From JAJEEA01 sp965243615 (lineage in GTDB: Bacteria; Acidobacteriota; Vicinamibacteria; Vicinamibacterales; UBA8438), in the NCBI GenBank assembly GCA_965243615.1, contig CBDEVO010000003.1, forward strand, positions 5,146,001-5,210,000: a DNA stretch of 64,000 bases, in the 5' to 3' direction. The notes under the pieces are model-generated. The model made no database searches, was not told the origin of the DNA, and was given only the letters and a program-made list of their open reading frames with translations. Position 1 is the first letter of the stretch; the number at the start of each line of letters is the position of its first letter. The position numbers and the translations under genes were made by a program. Positions 6,987 through 15,430 of this stretch are shown in pieces.

Positions 6987-9149
6987 ATGCGCGTGACATC
7001 GCGGATCGGATTCCCGGGAGCCCTGCTCCTGGCCGGCGGCGTGCTGTTGCTGACCGGCGCCGGCGCGGCGGCGGCCGACGAGGACATCAGCGGCGTCGTG
7101 CACGGCGCCGGCGGCGGCGAGGCCGGGGTCTGGGTCATCGCCGAGACCGGCGACCTCGAGACGACGTTCCGGAAGATCGTCGTCACCGGCGACGACGGGC
7201 GGTTCCTCGTGCCCGACCTGCCGGACGCCGACTACGAGCTGTGGGTGCGGGGCTACGGCCTCGTCGACTCGGAGAAGCAGGCGGCGCGCCCCGGCGACGA
7301 CGTCACCCTGACGGTGACGGCGGCGGCGACGCCCCAGGAGGCCGCGCGCATCTACCCCGCCAACTACTGGTACTCGCTGCTCGAGGTGCCGGCCGCGAGC
7401 GAGTTCCCCGGCACCGGCCCCGACGGCAACGGCATCGGCCGGGCGATGCGGCACCAGGCCGAGTGGGTCGACCGGCTCAAGGACGGCTGCCAGCTCTGCC
7501 ACCAGATGGGCAACGTCGCGACCCGCGAGATGCCGATGCTGGACATCGACGACTTCGACTCGACCCTCGACGCCTGGGACCACCGCGTGCAGGTGGGGCG
7601 GAGCGGGCCGAGCATGAACGCCGGGCTGAACCGGATGGGCCGCGAGCGCGCGCTGGGCCTGTTCGCCGACTGGACCGACCGCATCGCGGCCGGCGAGGTC
7701 CCGCCCGCGCCGCCCCGGCCGCAGGGGCAGGAGCGCAACCTCGTGCTGACGATGTGGGGCTGGGGCGACCCCATCGCGATGGTCCACGACGAGATCGCCA
7801 CCGACAAGCGCAACCCCCACCTGTACGCCAACGGCCCCGTGTACGGCGTCGGCGGAGCCGGGCTCGTCATCACCGACCCGGTGACCCACCGCTCGGTGCG
7901 GATGGACATGACAACCCGCGTGCCGATGGAGCAGCGCGGCGACTCCTACGCCGGCACCAGGGCCCGCATCCCCTCGCCGTACTGGGGCGACGAGCGCTCG
8001 ACGGCGCGGGGCTACAGCGCCCACAACCCGATGCTCGACGACAAGGGCCGGCTCTGGATCACCCAGCTCATCCGGCCGTCGGACAACCCCGACTGGTGCA
8101 GGGCGGGCTCCGACCATCCGTCGGCGCGGCACTTCCCCATCGACCGCAGCCAGCGGCAGCTCTCGTACTACGACGTCGAGAGCGGCGAGTTCGTGCACGT
8201 CGACACCTGCTACATGACCCACCACCTGCAGTTCGCCGAGGACGACGACGACACCCTCTGGCTGAGCGGGTCGACCGACGTCGTCGGGTGGCTGAACACC
8301 CGGCTCTACGACGAGACCGGCGACGAGCAGGCGGCGCAGGGCTGGTGCCCGACCATCGTCGACACGAGCGGCGACGGCGTCATCGGCGCCTACACCGAGC
8401 CCGGCGAGCCGCTCGACCCCACGAAGGACATGCGCATCGACGGGTTCGCCTACGGCATCATCCCCAACCCCGTCGACGGCTCGATCTGGATCGCGCGGCG
8501 CCTGCCCGTGCCGGGGAACATCGTCCGGATCGAGCTGGGCGACAACCCGCCCGAGACGTGCATCGCCGAGGTCTACGAGCCGCCGTTCGAGAACCCCGAC
8601 GTCGACCCGGGCCAGTGGGGCCACGGCGGCCGCGGGATCGACGTCGACCGCAACGGCGTCCTCTGGACCGCGCTCGGCGGCAGCGGCCACCTCGCCAGCT
8701 TCGACCGAAGCAAGTGCCGGGTGCTGAACGGCCCCACCGCCACCGGCCAGCACTGCCCCGAGGGGTGGACGCTGTACGCGACCCCCGGCCCGCAGATGAA
8801 GGGGGTGGAGGCGGCGGGCAGCGCCGACTTCCACTACTACAACTGGGTCGACCAGTTCGACACCCTGGGGCTGGGCGAGAACGTGCCCATCGCGAACGGC
8901 ACCAGCTCGGACGCCCTGCTCGCCCTGCTGCCCGACACCGGCGAGTGGGTCACCCTGCGGGTGCCCTATCCCCTCGGCTTCTACACCCGCGGCCTCGACG
9001 GCCGCATCGACGACGCCGACGCGGGCTGGAAGGGCCGCGGCGTCTGGGCCAGCTACGACTCGGTGACGAACTGGCACCAGGAGGGCGGCAAGGGGATGAC
9101 GAGCGAGATCGTGCGCTTCCAGGTCCGCCCGCACCCCCTGGCGGAGTAG
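6987..9149 (+). CDS. Exported carboxypeptidase-regulatory-like/beta-propeller protein with CxxCH heme motif
   Basis: ATG 6987 follows GAGGAGGTCGAC. 720 residues. Signal peptide at 1-32, then a carboxypeptidase-regulatory-like domain (about 33-105: ISGVVHGAGGGEAGVWV to YELWVRGYGLVDS). A single c-type heme motif CQLCH lies at C168-H172. The remainder, with repeated segments such as LDDKGRLWITQL, NPVDGSIWIARRL and DVDRNGVLWTALG, looks like a virginiamycin-B-lyase/SMP-30-type propeller. It precedes a PQQ dehydrogenase on the same strand and could act as its electron acceptor; that link is inference. A degraded toxin-antitoxin locus lies between them. Confidence 0.75.
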   Translation: MRVTSRIGFPGALLLAGGVLLLTGAGAAAADEDISGVVHGAGGGEAGVWVIAETGDLETTFRKIVVTGDDGRFLVPDLPDADYELWVRGYGLVDSEKQAARPGDDVTLTVTAAATPQEAARIYPANYWYSLLEVPAASEFPGTGPDGNGIGRAMRHQAEWVDRLKDGCQLCHQMGNVATREMPMLDIDDFDSTLDAWDHRVQVGRSGPSMNAGLNRMGRERALGLFADWTDRIAAGEVPPAPPRPQGQERNLVLTMWGWGDPIAMVHDEIATDKRNPHLYANGPVYGVGGAGLVITDPVTHRSVRMDMTTRVPMEQRGDSYAGTRARIPSPYWGDERSTARGYSAHNPMLDDKGRLWITQLIRPSDNPDWCRAGSDHPSARHFPIDRSQRQLSYYDVESGEFVHVDTCYMTHHLQFAEDDDDTLWLSGSTDVVGWLNTRLYDETGDEQAAQGWCPTIVDTSGDGVIGAYTEPGEPLDPTKDMRIDGFAYGIIPNPVDGSIWIARRLPVPGNIVRIELGDNPPETCIAEVYEPPFENPDVDPGQWGHGGRGIDVDRNGVLWTALGGSGHLASFDRSKCRVLNGPTATGQHCPEGWTLYATPGPQMKGVEAAGSADFHYYNWVDQFDTLGLGENVPIANGTSSDALLALLPDTGEWVTLRVPYPLGFYTRGLDGRIDDADAGWKGRGVWASYDSVTNWHQEGGKGMTSEIVRFQVRPHPLAE

Positions 9150-9230
9150 TCCCGGCGGAACGGCAACGTGGCGATGCCGCGGCCGCACGGCCGTGGTATC
9201 GCCCGTCGCCCGCACCGGACAGGAGCGTCC

Positions 9231-9590
9231 GTGACGCGCCGTGCCGCCATTGGGGAGAGTCTGAACCTCGCCATCAGACTTTCCGGCCGGTACCGTGGAC
9301 ACGCTGAAGACGCTCGCCCGTCGCCAGGGCCGTTCAACGGAGCAGGAGGGACCCGAGCTGCTGGACGCGTACACCGGCGAGCGCCAGTCGGTGCTCTCGC
9401 AGATCGAGGAGAGCTGGGCGGCGCAGACGCGGCGGCCGACGTCCGAGGAGTTCGATCGCTGGATGGAGATCGGCCGGTCGTGATAACCGTCGTCGATACC
9501 AAATCGTTGCATGTCGGCAAACGGCCCAGAACACAGAACCCGCCAAAGCCCGCCGGGGTCCGTTGCCGAGACCGTCGCTTCCGGAGATGA
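9231..9590 (+). pseudogene. Degraded toxin-antitoxin module (frameshifted antitoxin, PIN stub)
   Basis: Two frames together read like a FitA/VapB antitoxin. SLNLAIRLS (from about 9258) is followed, after a frame change near 9285, by GTVDTLKTLARRQGRSTEQE and ...RWMEIGRS, ending at TGA 9483. A GTG overlapping that stop (9480, GTGA) opens VITVVDTKSLHV, which matches the first residues of a PIN toxin. It then loses similarity and stops at 9590. I read this as a dead TA pair. A functional 62-residue protein from GTG 9295 is possible but less likely. Confidence 0.5.
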
Positions 9591-9592
9591 CC

Positions 9593-11404
9593 ATGCCGAA
9601 CCGACCCCTGACCCGTGCGTACCTGTCCATCGCCCTCGCCGCCCTGTCCCTCGCACCCCTCGCGGCCGCCCAGGAGGGCACGACCGTCACCCGCGAGGCG
9701 AGGCCGTTCACGCCCGTCACCGACGAGATGCTGCGGAACCCCGCCCCCGGCGACTGGCTGATGACCCACCGCACCTACGACTTCCAGGCCTACAGCCCGC
9801 TCGACCAGATAAACCGCGACAACGTCGACCAACTGCAGGTGGCGTGGATGCGGGCGATGGACGAGGGGCCGCAGCAGACCCAGCCGCTGGTCTACGACGG
9901 GGTCATGTACCTCGCGCACAACGACGACCACATCCAGGCCCTCGACGCCACCACCGGCGACATGCTCTGGGACTACCGCCGCGAGACGCCGGCGGACCTG
10001 CGCCAGTACGTCACCCTCGGCAACCGCACCCGGAACCTCGCCATCTACGGCAACCACATCTACCACCTGACCGCCGACGCGCACCTCCTCGCCCTCGACG
10101 CGAGCACCGGCGAGGTCGCGTTCGACACCGAGATGGCCGACTACCGCGACGGCATCACGCACTCCACCGGCGCGATGATCATCGACGGCCGGGTGCTCGC
10201 CGGCCGCACCTGCAGTCCCCGCAGCCGCGAGGCCCGCTGCTTCATCTCGGCCCACGACTCGGACGACGGCAGCGAGCTGTGGCGCGTCTACACCGCGGCC
10301 GGCTCGGACGACCCCGGCGGCGAGAGCTGGGGCGAACTGCCCGTGTCCGGGCGCGTCCACGTGTCGCCGTGGGGCGCCCCCGGCAGCTACGACCCCGAGC
10401 TCGGGCTCATCTACTGGGGCATCGCCGTCCCCCTGCCCTACCCGCGCATCGTGCGCCGCGGCACCTGGGACGTCGGCGACAGCACCCCGTGCGAGCTGTA
10501 CTCCAACTCCACGGTGGCCCTCGCCGTCGGCGACGGCGCCATGGAGTGGTACTACCAGCACCTGCCCTGCGACGACTGGGACCAGGACTTCGTGCAGGAG
10601 CGCACCCTCATCGACACCGTGATCGACCCCGACCCCGAGGCGGTGATGTGGGTCAACCCGAACCTCGCGGGCACCGCGGAGGAGCGCCAGGTCGTCGTCA
10701 CCATGGGCGAGCCGGGGGGCCTCTTCGTGCTCGACCGCGCCACCGGCGAGTTCCTGTGGGGCCACCCCGTGCCCTACGACAGCACCGAGCGCTTCGTCAT
10801 CAGCGACATCGACCCCGCGACCGGGCAGGTCTTCATCAACATGGACCTCGTGGCCCGCGAGCTCGGCCAGCAGTTCATCATCTGCGGTCACAACGTCAAG
10901 GGCTGGTGGTCGTGGTCGTACAGCCCCGAGACCGGGATGCTCTACGTCCCCATCAACCGCTCGTGCCTGAACCAGACGACCAACGAGCGCACCGTCTCGG
11001 GCGCGGGCCCCCGCTTCACCCAGCCCGAGCCCGGCTTCGAGGTCGACGGCCACCTCACCGAGGTGAGGGCCATCGACATCTCCACCGGCCGCGAGGCGTG
11101 GCGCTACACCCAGCGCGCCCCGAACGCCGGCTCCACCCTCGCCACCGCCGGCAACGTCGTCTTCTTCGGCGACCTCAACCGCCGCTACCGGGCCTTCGAC
11201 GCCGAGACCGGCGACGTGCTGTGGGAGACCATCCTCGGCAGCCAGATCACGGGCTTCCCCGTCACCTACACCGCGGGCGGGCGCCAGTACCTGACGGTGC
11301 CGGTGGGCGGCGCTTCGATCTTCCAGCTCAACAACTATGCCTCCGAGCTGGAGGCGCCGATGGGCAGCAACATGATCGTCACGTTCGCGCTGCCGGAGGA
11401 GTGA
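9593..11404 (+). CDS. PQQ-dependent dehydrogenase (quinoprotein propeller), no cytochrome domain
   Basis: ATG 9593 is preferred (GGAG six bases upstream), giving 603 residues with a signal peptide ending LAPLAAAQE. The body is an eight-bladed quinoprotein propeller: W-docking repeats such as ALDATTGDMLWDYRR, ALDASTGEVAF, VLDRATGEFLWG and AFDAETGDVLWE. The family oxidises alcohols, aldoses or polyols in the periplasm and passes electrons to quinone or cytochrome c. There is no CxxCH, so an external acceptor is needed; the CxxCH protein just upstream is a candidate. Close in architecture to the dehydrogenase at 61861-63666 (shared PVTDxMLxxPAPGDWL start). Confidence 0.85.
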   Translation: MPNRPLTRAYLSIALAALSLAPLAAAQEGTTVTREARPFTPVTDEMLRNPAPGDWLMTHRTYDFQAYSPLDQINRDNVDQLQVAWMRAMDEGPQQTQPLVYDGVMYLAHNDDHIQALDATTGDMLWDYRRETPADLRQYVTLGNRTRNLAIYGNHIYHLTADAHLLALDASTGEVAFDTEMADYRDGITHSTGAMIIDGRVLAGRTCSPRSREARCFISAHDSDDGSELWRVYTAAGSDDPGGESWGELPVSGRVHVSPWGAPGSYDPELGLIYWGIAVPLPYPRIVRRGTWDVGDSTPCELYSNSTVALAVGDGAMEWYYQHLPCDDWDQDFVQERTLIDTVIDPDPEAVMWVNPNLAGTAEERQVVVTMGEPGGLFVLDRATGEFLWGHPVPYDSTERFVISDIDPATGQVFINMDLVARELGQQFIICGHNVKGWWSWSYSPETGMLYVPINRSCLNQTTNERTVSGAGPRFTQPEPGFEVDGHLTEVRAIDISTGREAWRYTQRAPNAGSTLATAGNVVFFGDLNRRYRAFDAETGDVLWETILGSQITGFPVTYTAGGRQYLTVPVGGASIFQLNNYASELEAPMGSNMIVTFALPEE

Positions 11405-11496
11405 ATCCGCCAGCGTGGCCTCACCGGGCGCCGAATCGCGGCCACTCCGGGGCGCCCGGCCGATGGGATCGACAGCGTCGCCGCGACGATACGCCG

Positions 11497-11694
11497 ATGG
11501 AACCACACGACAACCGCAGCATCGACTGGACGGGTGTTCAGCCGGACGACTCGCCCCTCGACCCCCTCGACGGCCGGACCTTTCTGCTCCGCCTGCGCAG
11601 GCTCGAGGAGCACGTGCACGCCCTGAGACTCCTGCGCCGGGCGTTGATGGAACAACGGTCTCATGACCCCCGAGTTTCTTCGGATTCTGAATGA
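11497..11694 (+). CDS. Small hypothetical protein preceding a nucleotidyltransferase
   Basis: 65 residues from ATG 11497, containing a basic amphipathic helix (LLRLRRLEEHVHALRLLRRAL). The 3' end overlaps the start of the next gene by 32 bp in another frame, suggesting a coupled pair and possibly an antitoxin role. No family recognised, no strong Shine-Dalgarno, so it may be non-coding. Confidence 0.35.
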   Translation: MEPHDNRSIDWTGVQPDDSPLDPLDGRTFLLRLRRLEEHVHALRLLRRALMEQRSHDPRVSSDSE

Positions 11695-12034
11695 GCTTCA
11701 CGACCGCGATGTCGACTTCGTGATCGTCGGGGGCGTCGCCGTCGCCCTCCACGGCGGCTCGCGGGCCACGTTCGACCTCGACATCGTACCCAGCCTCGCA
11801 CCCGACTCCTGGCAGGCCGCCGTCGATCTGCTCTGGTCCCTCGGCGCCCGCCCAAGGATTCCCGAACCGCTGGAGCGAATTCGCGACGCGCCGCAGGTCC
11901 GCCGCTGGCGCCTCGACAAGAACATGCTGGCGTTGAACTTCCGCACCCCGGACGGTCACACCGAGGTCGACCTCCTGGTGGGTGAGAGCGATGCGTTCTC
12001 GGCGCTCCGGAACACGTCCGCATCCAGCAGATAG
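11663..12034 (+). pseudogene. Truncated AbiEii-like nucleotidyltransferase
   Basis: The N-terminal ~110 residues are a good nucleotidyltransferase: VDFVIVGGVAVALHGGS with G23-G24, then TFDLDIV (D38, D40), and the third acidic position in TEVDLLVG. The frame then runs into ALRNTSASSR and stops. That tail is the antisense of a PIN-toxin N-terminus encoded on the other strand (11956-12039). The helical C-terminal part expected for this family is missing. Most likely a toxin or minor antiviral nucleotidyltransferase gene cut by a deletion. Confidence 0.65.
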
Positions 12035-12039
12035 GCCAT
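11956..12039 (-). pseudogene. Truncated DUF4411 PIN-toxin start
   Basis: Four bases after the stop of the ImmA/IrrE gene, ATG 12039 opens MAYLLDADVFRSAEN, the typical N-terminus of DUF4411 PIN proteins. The frame then crosses into the antisense of the nucleotidyltransferase and stops at 11956 (27 residues). DUF4411 genes commonly follow ImmA/IrrE-XRE genes as toxin partners, so the toxin body has been deleted here. Confidence 0.65.
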
Positions 12040-12043
12040 TGCG

Positions 12044-13192
12044 TCAGCGCCCCGCACCCAGGGTCTCGGCGAACTCCCGGAACGTGGACATCCTGCGGAT
12101 CCCGAGAAGTCGCAGAGACTCGGAGAACGAGGTTCGGCCCTCCAGCGTGCTCGTCACCAGCGCGTGTCCGAACCGGCGTCCTACACGGACCCTGAGGGTG
12201 GGATGAAGGCTGCCGCCACTCGCCGCCGGGCGTGTGTTCAAGCGCCCAATCCCGTCTCGGTACGCCACTCGGAACTCCTCCTCGCCGAGCCTGCCGGTGT
12301 CCTTGAGCCGCCGCAGCACGACGAGGGTGCTCACCTTGAAGCGCCGGGCCAGCCGCTGCGCTTCCGAGAACAGGTCCGCGGACGCGTCCTGTGCCGCTCG
12401 GATCACTTCGCCCGGAACGAGGAGCTCGGCCGCCACGCGGTTGCACCAGGCTTCCACCCGATGCAGCGGCGTCGGACGCACGGCGACGTCCGACAAGGCC
12501 GACTCTCCGAGCCACAGATGCGCGAGCTCGTGGGCGAGCGTGAACATCTGCGCCGCCTTCGTGTCGGCGCCGTTCACGAACACCACGGGGGCTAGCGGAT
12601 CCGCGAGCGCGAAGCCGCGGAACTCCTCCGGATCGAGCCGCCGCTTCGTGCTGTTCCCGACTATGCCGCTGATCATGACGAGCACGCCGAGCGCCTCGGC
12701 CTGTTCGCCGAACCGCCGCAGCGCGGCGCTCCAGGTGGGCAGCGTGTGGCGCTCGTCGAGGTCGAGGCCCAGGGCGCGGCGCATCAGCGCCGCCGTCGCC
12801 TCGACGTCGCTCCCGATGCTGGCGGACCCGACGAACGGCCGCGGCCCCTCCCCTTCCACGCGCGCGAACTCGCGATACCAGTCCTGGCGCTGCTGGCAGA
12901 GATAGACGGTATCGAGCATCTCGGGGCTGGGGCGCCCGGTCGCGGAATCTCCCACGGTGCGGAAGTCGGGGATCGGCACCTCTTCGATCGGCGCCTCGGA
13001 CAGGAAGAGGTACCCGACAGGCGCCCGGCTGATCCTCGCGAAGGCCTCGAGTTGCTTGAGAGTCGGTCGCTCTGTTCCCCGCTCCCACTCAAGATACCTC
13101 GGAAAGCGGCGCACCAGCACCACGAGGTCCAGCCCGCCGCGTTCGCGCGCCCAGCGCAGCAGTTCCGGCTTCACGTCGACGCGCGCGGTCAC
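12044..13192 (-). CDS. XRE-ImmA/IrrE metallopeptidase regulator (antitoxin partner of DUF4411)
   Basis: 382 residues from GTG 13192. The N-terminal ~70 residues resemble the XRE helix-turn-helix proteins of this family (PRYLEWERGTERPTLKQLEAFARIS, with PVGYLFLSEAP after). The ImmA/IrrE (DUF955) zinc peptidase motif HELAHLWLGES is at H221, E222 and H225. These proteins repress a target and are sometimes proteolytic switches; the version paired with DUF4411 toxins acts as antitoxin. Its toxin gene directly downstream is reduced to a 27-codon stub, so it may now be an orphan antitoxin. Confidence 0.82.
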   Translation of the reverse strand: MTARVDVKPELLRWARERGGLDLVVLVRRFPRYLEWERGTERPTLKQLEAFARISRAPVGYLFLSEAPIEEVPIPDFRTVGDSATGRPSPEMLDTVYLCQQRQDWYREFARVEGEGPRPFVGSASIGSDVEATAALMRRALGLDLDERHTLPTWSAALRRFGEQAEALGVLVMISGIVGNSTKRRLDPEEFRGFALADPLAPVVFVNGADTKAAQMFTLAHELAHLWLGESALSDVAVRPTPLHRVEAWCNRVAAELLVPGEVIRAAQDASADLFSEAQRLARRFKVSTLVVLRRLKDTGRLGEEEFRVAYRDGIGRLNTRPAASGGSLHPTLRVRVGRRFGHALVTSTLEGRTSFSESLRLLGIRRMSTFREFAETLGAGR

Positions 13193-13255
13193 CGGCGCTG
13201 CCTCCAGGACCGGAAGTGCCGAAGGACGGCATCGAGACGATCGCCCCGTATACTG

Positions 13256-13317
13256 CTCGTGAGTACGTTACTCGTGAGTACGTTACTCGTGAGCATGTTG
13301 CTCATGAGGCCATGTTG
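13256..13317. repeat. 15-bp tandem repeat array (left copy)
   Basis: CTCGTGAGTACGTTA occurs twice (13256-13270 and 13271-13285), then CTCGTGAGCATGTTG (13286-13300) and a degenerate fourth unit beginning CTCATGAGG (13301-13317). The same unit family recurs at 16881-16910. It lies between the ImmA/IrrE gene and the damaged ATPase gene. Confidence 0.85.
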
Positions 13318-13385
13318 TACCGGTGGACCGATTCGCGAACCGCCGAACGAGTTGGCGCTGCTCGTGAGAGCGGCCCCCTCCGCCG

Positions 13386-14325
13386 TCACATGCCCCACAC
13401 GTCCACGACGGCGCCGCGCGATGTCGCCCGGCGATGGAACACCTTGTCTGCCGGCGGCGCGGTCGATGATGACCAGGTGCCCTTCCCGCGCCGCGCAACG
13501 GTCCATGTACGCCGCCGTCTGCTCCAGGCCCTCCGCGATGGTCCGCTCCAGGCTCCCGTGCAACACCTTGCACTCGATCACGATGCGGTCGACCGGGGCC
13601 GCTTCCTCCGGCAGCTCCCCGCCGCCGAGGGGCACCGCCCCGGCGGCCGACGCCGCACCGGCGGCCGACGCCGCACCGGCGGCCGACGCCACCCCGGCGG
13701 CCCACCGCGGCCACACGATCAGCAGGTCCGTGCGACCACGGCCCAATCCGTACTCCCGCTCGATGCGTCCGCCGCTGTTGTGCGGACGCTGGTCGTACCC
13801 CGCCCGCAACTGCCGCAGCACCGCCAGCAGCGAGTCGCCGACCAGCATGTCGATCTCGTCGATCAGCAGCACGAGCGGCGCCGCGTCGGCCTCCGCCCAG
13901 CGCGTCAACGCCTCGAGCAGCACCTCGTGCGGGCCGTACTGCGTCAGCAGGTCGCGATAGACACCCTCCAGGAACGCGTCGCCCCGCGCCAGCCGCGCCC
14001 GCGACGCCAGCCGGCCCAGCACCGTGCGCATCGCCTGTCCGACGTCTTCGCGGGCCGTCTGCGCCACCTCGACGTTGACGTATACGCACCGGCAGCCCTC
14101 GGCGTCCAGCCGTTCCCGCAACGCCAGCAGGGCCGACGTCTTCCCCGTCTGTCGGGGCGCGTGCAGCACGAAGTAGCGCTTGTCGCGGACGAGCCGAAGC
14201 AGCTCGTCCACGTCGAGACGGGCGAGCGGCGGAATGCAGTAGTGGTCCGCCGCCACCACCGGGCCGGTCGTGCCGAAAAAACGCAGGCCGCGGGCCGTCC
14301 TTCCGCCGCGCGGGCCTGTACCCAT
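13386..14325 (-). pseudogene. AAA ATPase-PD-(D/E)XK nuclease with internal deletion and frameshift
   Basis: Start at ATG 14325 (AAGGAAG upstream). Walker A is APRQTGKT (56-63) and Walker B LVLLIDE (151-157). At about residues 178-185 (LRAGYDQRP to HNSGGRIEREYGLG) the ATPase core jumps straight to the C-terminal nuclease: RTDLLI (D200) and IECKV (E251, K253). As I recall the family, a couple of hundred residues with the ATPase lid and winged helix normally lie between. A 1-base frame change near 13449 moves the natural ending KVFHRRATSRGAVVDVWGM (stop at 13386) out of frame; the open frame instead runs on to 13189. Residues ~212-230 are encoded by three 18-bp repeats (13642-13695). Probably inactive. 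Confidence 0.72.
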
Positions 14326-14402
14326 GCGGCTTCCTTCAGCCGGGGAACGGTTGGGCCGATGCCTCCCAGGTTCCTCGAGGCGTCGCGTCGGTCCGCCGGT
14401 GG

Positions 14403-14633
14403 TCACCCGCCGGGTGGTTCTCCCCCTCCGCGCTCGGGGTTCTCGCCGTCCCCGTGGCTCGCCGGGGCACTGCGTGGCGCGCCGTTGCGCCTCATGGAGC
14501 GGTTGGTGCCGTCGAGGCGCTCCCACGGGCGCGCGTCCGCGTTGTCGAAGACGACGCCGTTCCGGCGATCGATGCCGCACGCCTCGATGTGCCTCATCAG
14601 ACGGCGGATGTTGCAGCCATGGCTGTTCAGCAT
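14403..14633 (-). CDS. Small hypothetical protein after the nucleotidyltransferase
   Basis: 76 residues from ATG 14633, overlapping the end of the preceding nucleotidyltransferase by seven bases. The N-terminal half looks protein-like (CNIRRLMRHIEACGIDRRNG and FDNADARPWERLDGT), while the C-terminus is low-complexity and rich in Arg, Gly and Pro. It could be a real third gene of the operon or a frame-shifted remnant of the nucleotidyltransferase C-terminus. No family recognised. Confidence 0.3.
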   Translation of the reverse strand: MLNSHGCNIRRLMRHIEACGIDRRNGVVFDNADARPWERLDGTNRSMRRNGAPRSAPASHGDGENPERGGGEPPGG

Positions 14634-15430
14634 CTCCTCGACGCCGTTTCGCGACTGGCGTTCCGCACGTGGCAGACGTCGGTGAACGCGCGCCCGTCCT
14701 TCGTCGTCTGCTCGCTCGACACCTGGCCGTCGGCGAGCTCGATGACGAGCCGCCGGATCTCCAGCCGGTCGAGGGCGCGGCTTGCGCTCGAACCCAGCCG
14801 GTCGAACCGGCAGACGGGTTCTTCGGTCAGTGCGAGCGTCGTGTCCGCTTCCCGCTCGTACCGGCGGTCCGCCTGCGCCCAGGTGCTCTTGATCGCGATT
14901 CTCAGGTCCTGGCCCAGCAGAGAGAACGCGGCGGAGAGCTCCTTGGCGGTCTCGTCCGCGGCGGCGGCTCTCAGGACGTCGTAGACGTCCCGCACCGGGC
15001 CGGGGCGTGCGGCGCGGTTGAACTTGCCGCGGAAGATCTGCGTGGTCGACAGCACGTGCTCGGCGCGACCGTCGATCCCGACGCGTTCCCCGCCGCCCCT
15101 CGGGGAGACGGGCGCCGTGTTCAGGTCGATCAGCCCGGCCCCGCGCCTGAGCTTGATCCGGCCGCTCGCGGCGGCCTCGACACGCGCGGCGAGCCTGCGG
15201 GCGATGTTCCGGTCGTCATCACGCTGGAGCCACTCCAGGTTCGTCGTGTCCCGGATGACGACGTCGATGTCGGTCGACAGCCGGTGCTTCCACCGCGCGG
15301 CCAGCACGGTGCCGCCGCCGAGCCACGGCATGTAGGCGCGGCGCCTCGCCGTCGGGTCGAGCGCCGAGAGCGCGTCGCGGGTCTCGAGCCACAGCCGGCG
15401 TGCGGGTTCAGGGAGTTCGAGCGTCTTCAC
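14627..15430 (-). CDS. AbiEii/AbiGii-type nucleotidyltransferase (putative toxin)
   Basis: 267 residues. The nucleotidyltransferase core is clear: YMPWLGGGTVLAARWKHR with the GGG loop at 38-40, then STDIDVVIRD with D54 and D56. The rest is an all-alpha/beta C-terminal half typical in size for AbiEii toxins. In type IV TA/abortive infection systems such proteins transfer nucleotides (for instance to tRNA) and are neutralised by a co-encoded partner. The start overlaps the end of an upstream gene by 23 bp, fitting a two-gene TA operon. Confidence 0.75.
   Translation of the reverse strand: MKTLELPEPARRLWLETRDALSALDPTARRRAYMPWLGGGTVLAARWKHRLSTDIDVVIRDTTNLEWLQRDDDRNIARRLAARVEAAASGRIKLRRGAGLIDLNTAPVSPRGGGERVGIDGRAEHVLSTTQIFRGKFNRAARPGPVRDVYDVLRAAAADETAKELSAAFSLLGQDLRIAIKSTWAQADRRYEREADTTLALTEEPVCRFDRLGSSASRALDRLEIRRLVIELADGQVSSEQTTKDGRAFTDVCHVRNASRETASRRC

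Noticed and set aside
9168..9590. 140-residue plus-strand frame as a real gene
   Set aside because: It joins two parts of the antitoxin in the wrong frame and ends as the PIN stub; better read as a frame-shifted relic.
6870..9656. 928-residue minus-strand frame opposite the CxxCH propeller gene
   Set aside because: Low-complexity V/D/H/R-rich translation without a start signal, overlapping a well supported plus-strand gene.
9053..11959. 968-residue minus-strand frame across the PQQ dehydrogenase
   Set aside because: Shadow of the quinoprotein gene in GC-rich sequence; no domain pattern.
13256..13317. 15-bp repeats as a CRISPR array
   Set aside because: Units abut without spacers of constant length, and no cas gene is present.
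13642..13695. Three 18-bp tandem units as a possible minisatellite or CRISPR-like array
   Set aside because: No spacers, and they encode an Ala/Gly/Ser stretch inside a (damaged) coding gene.
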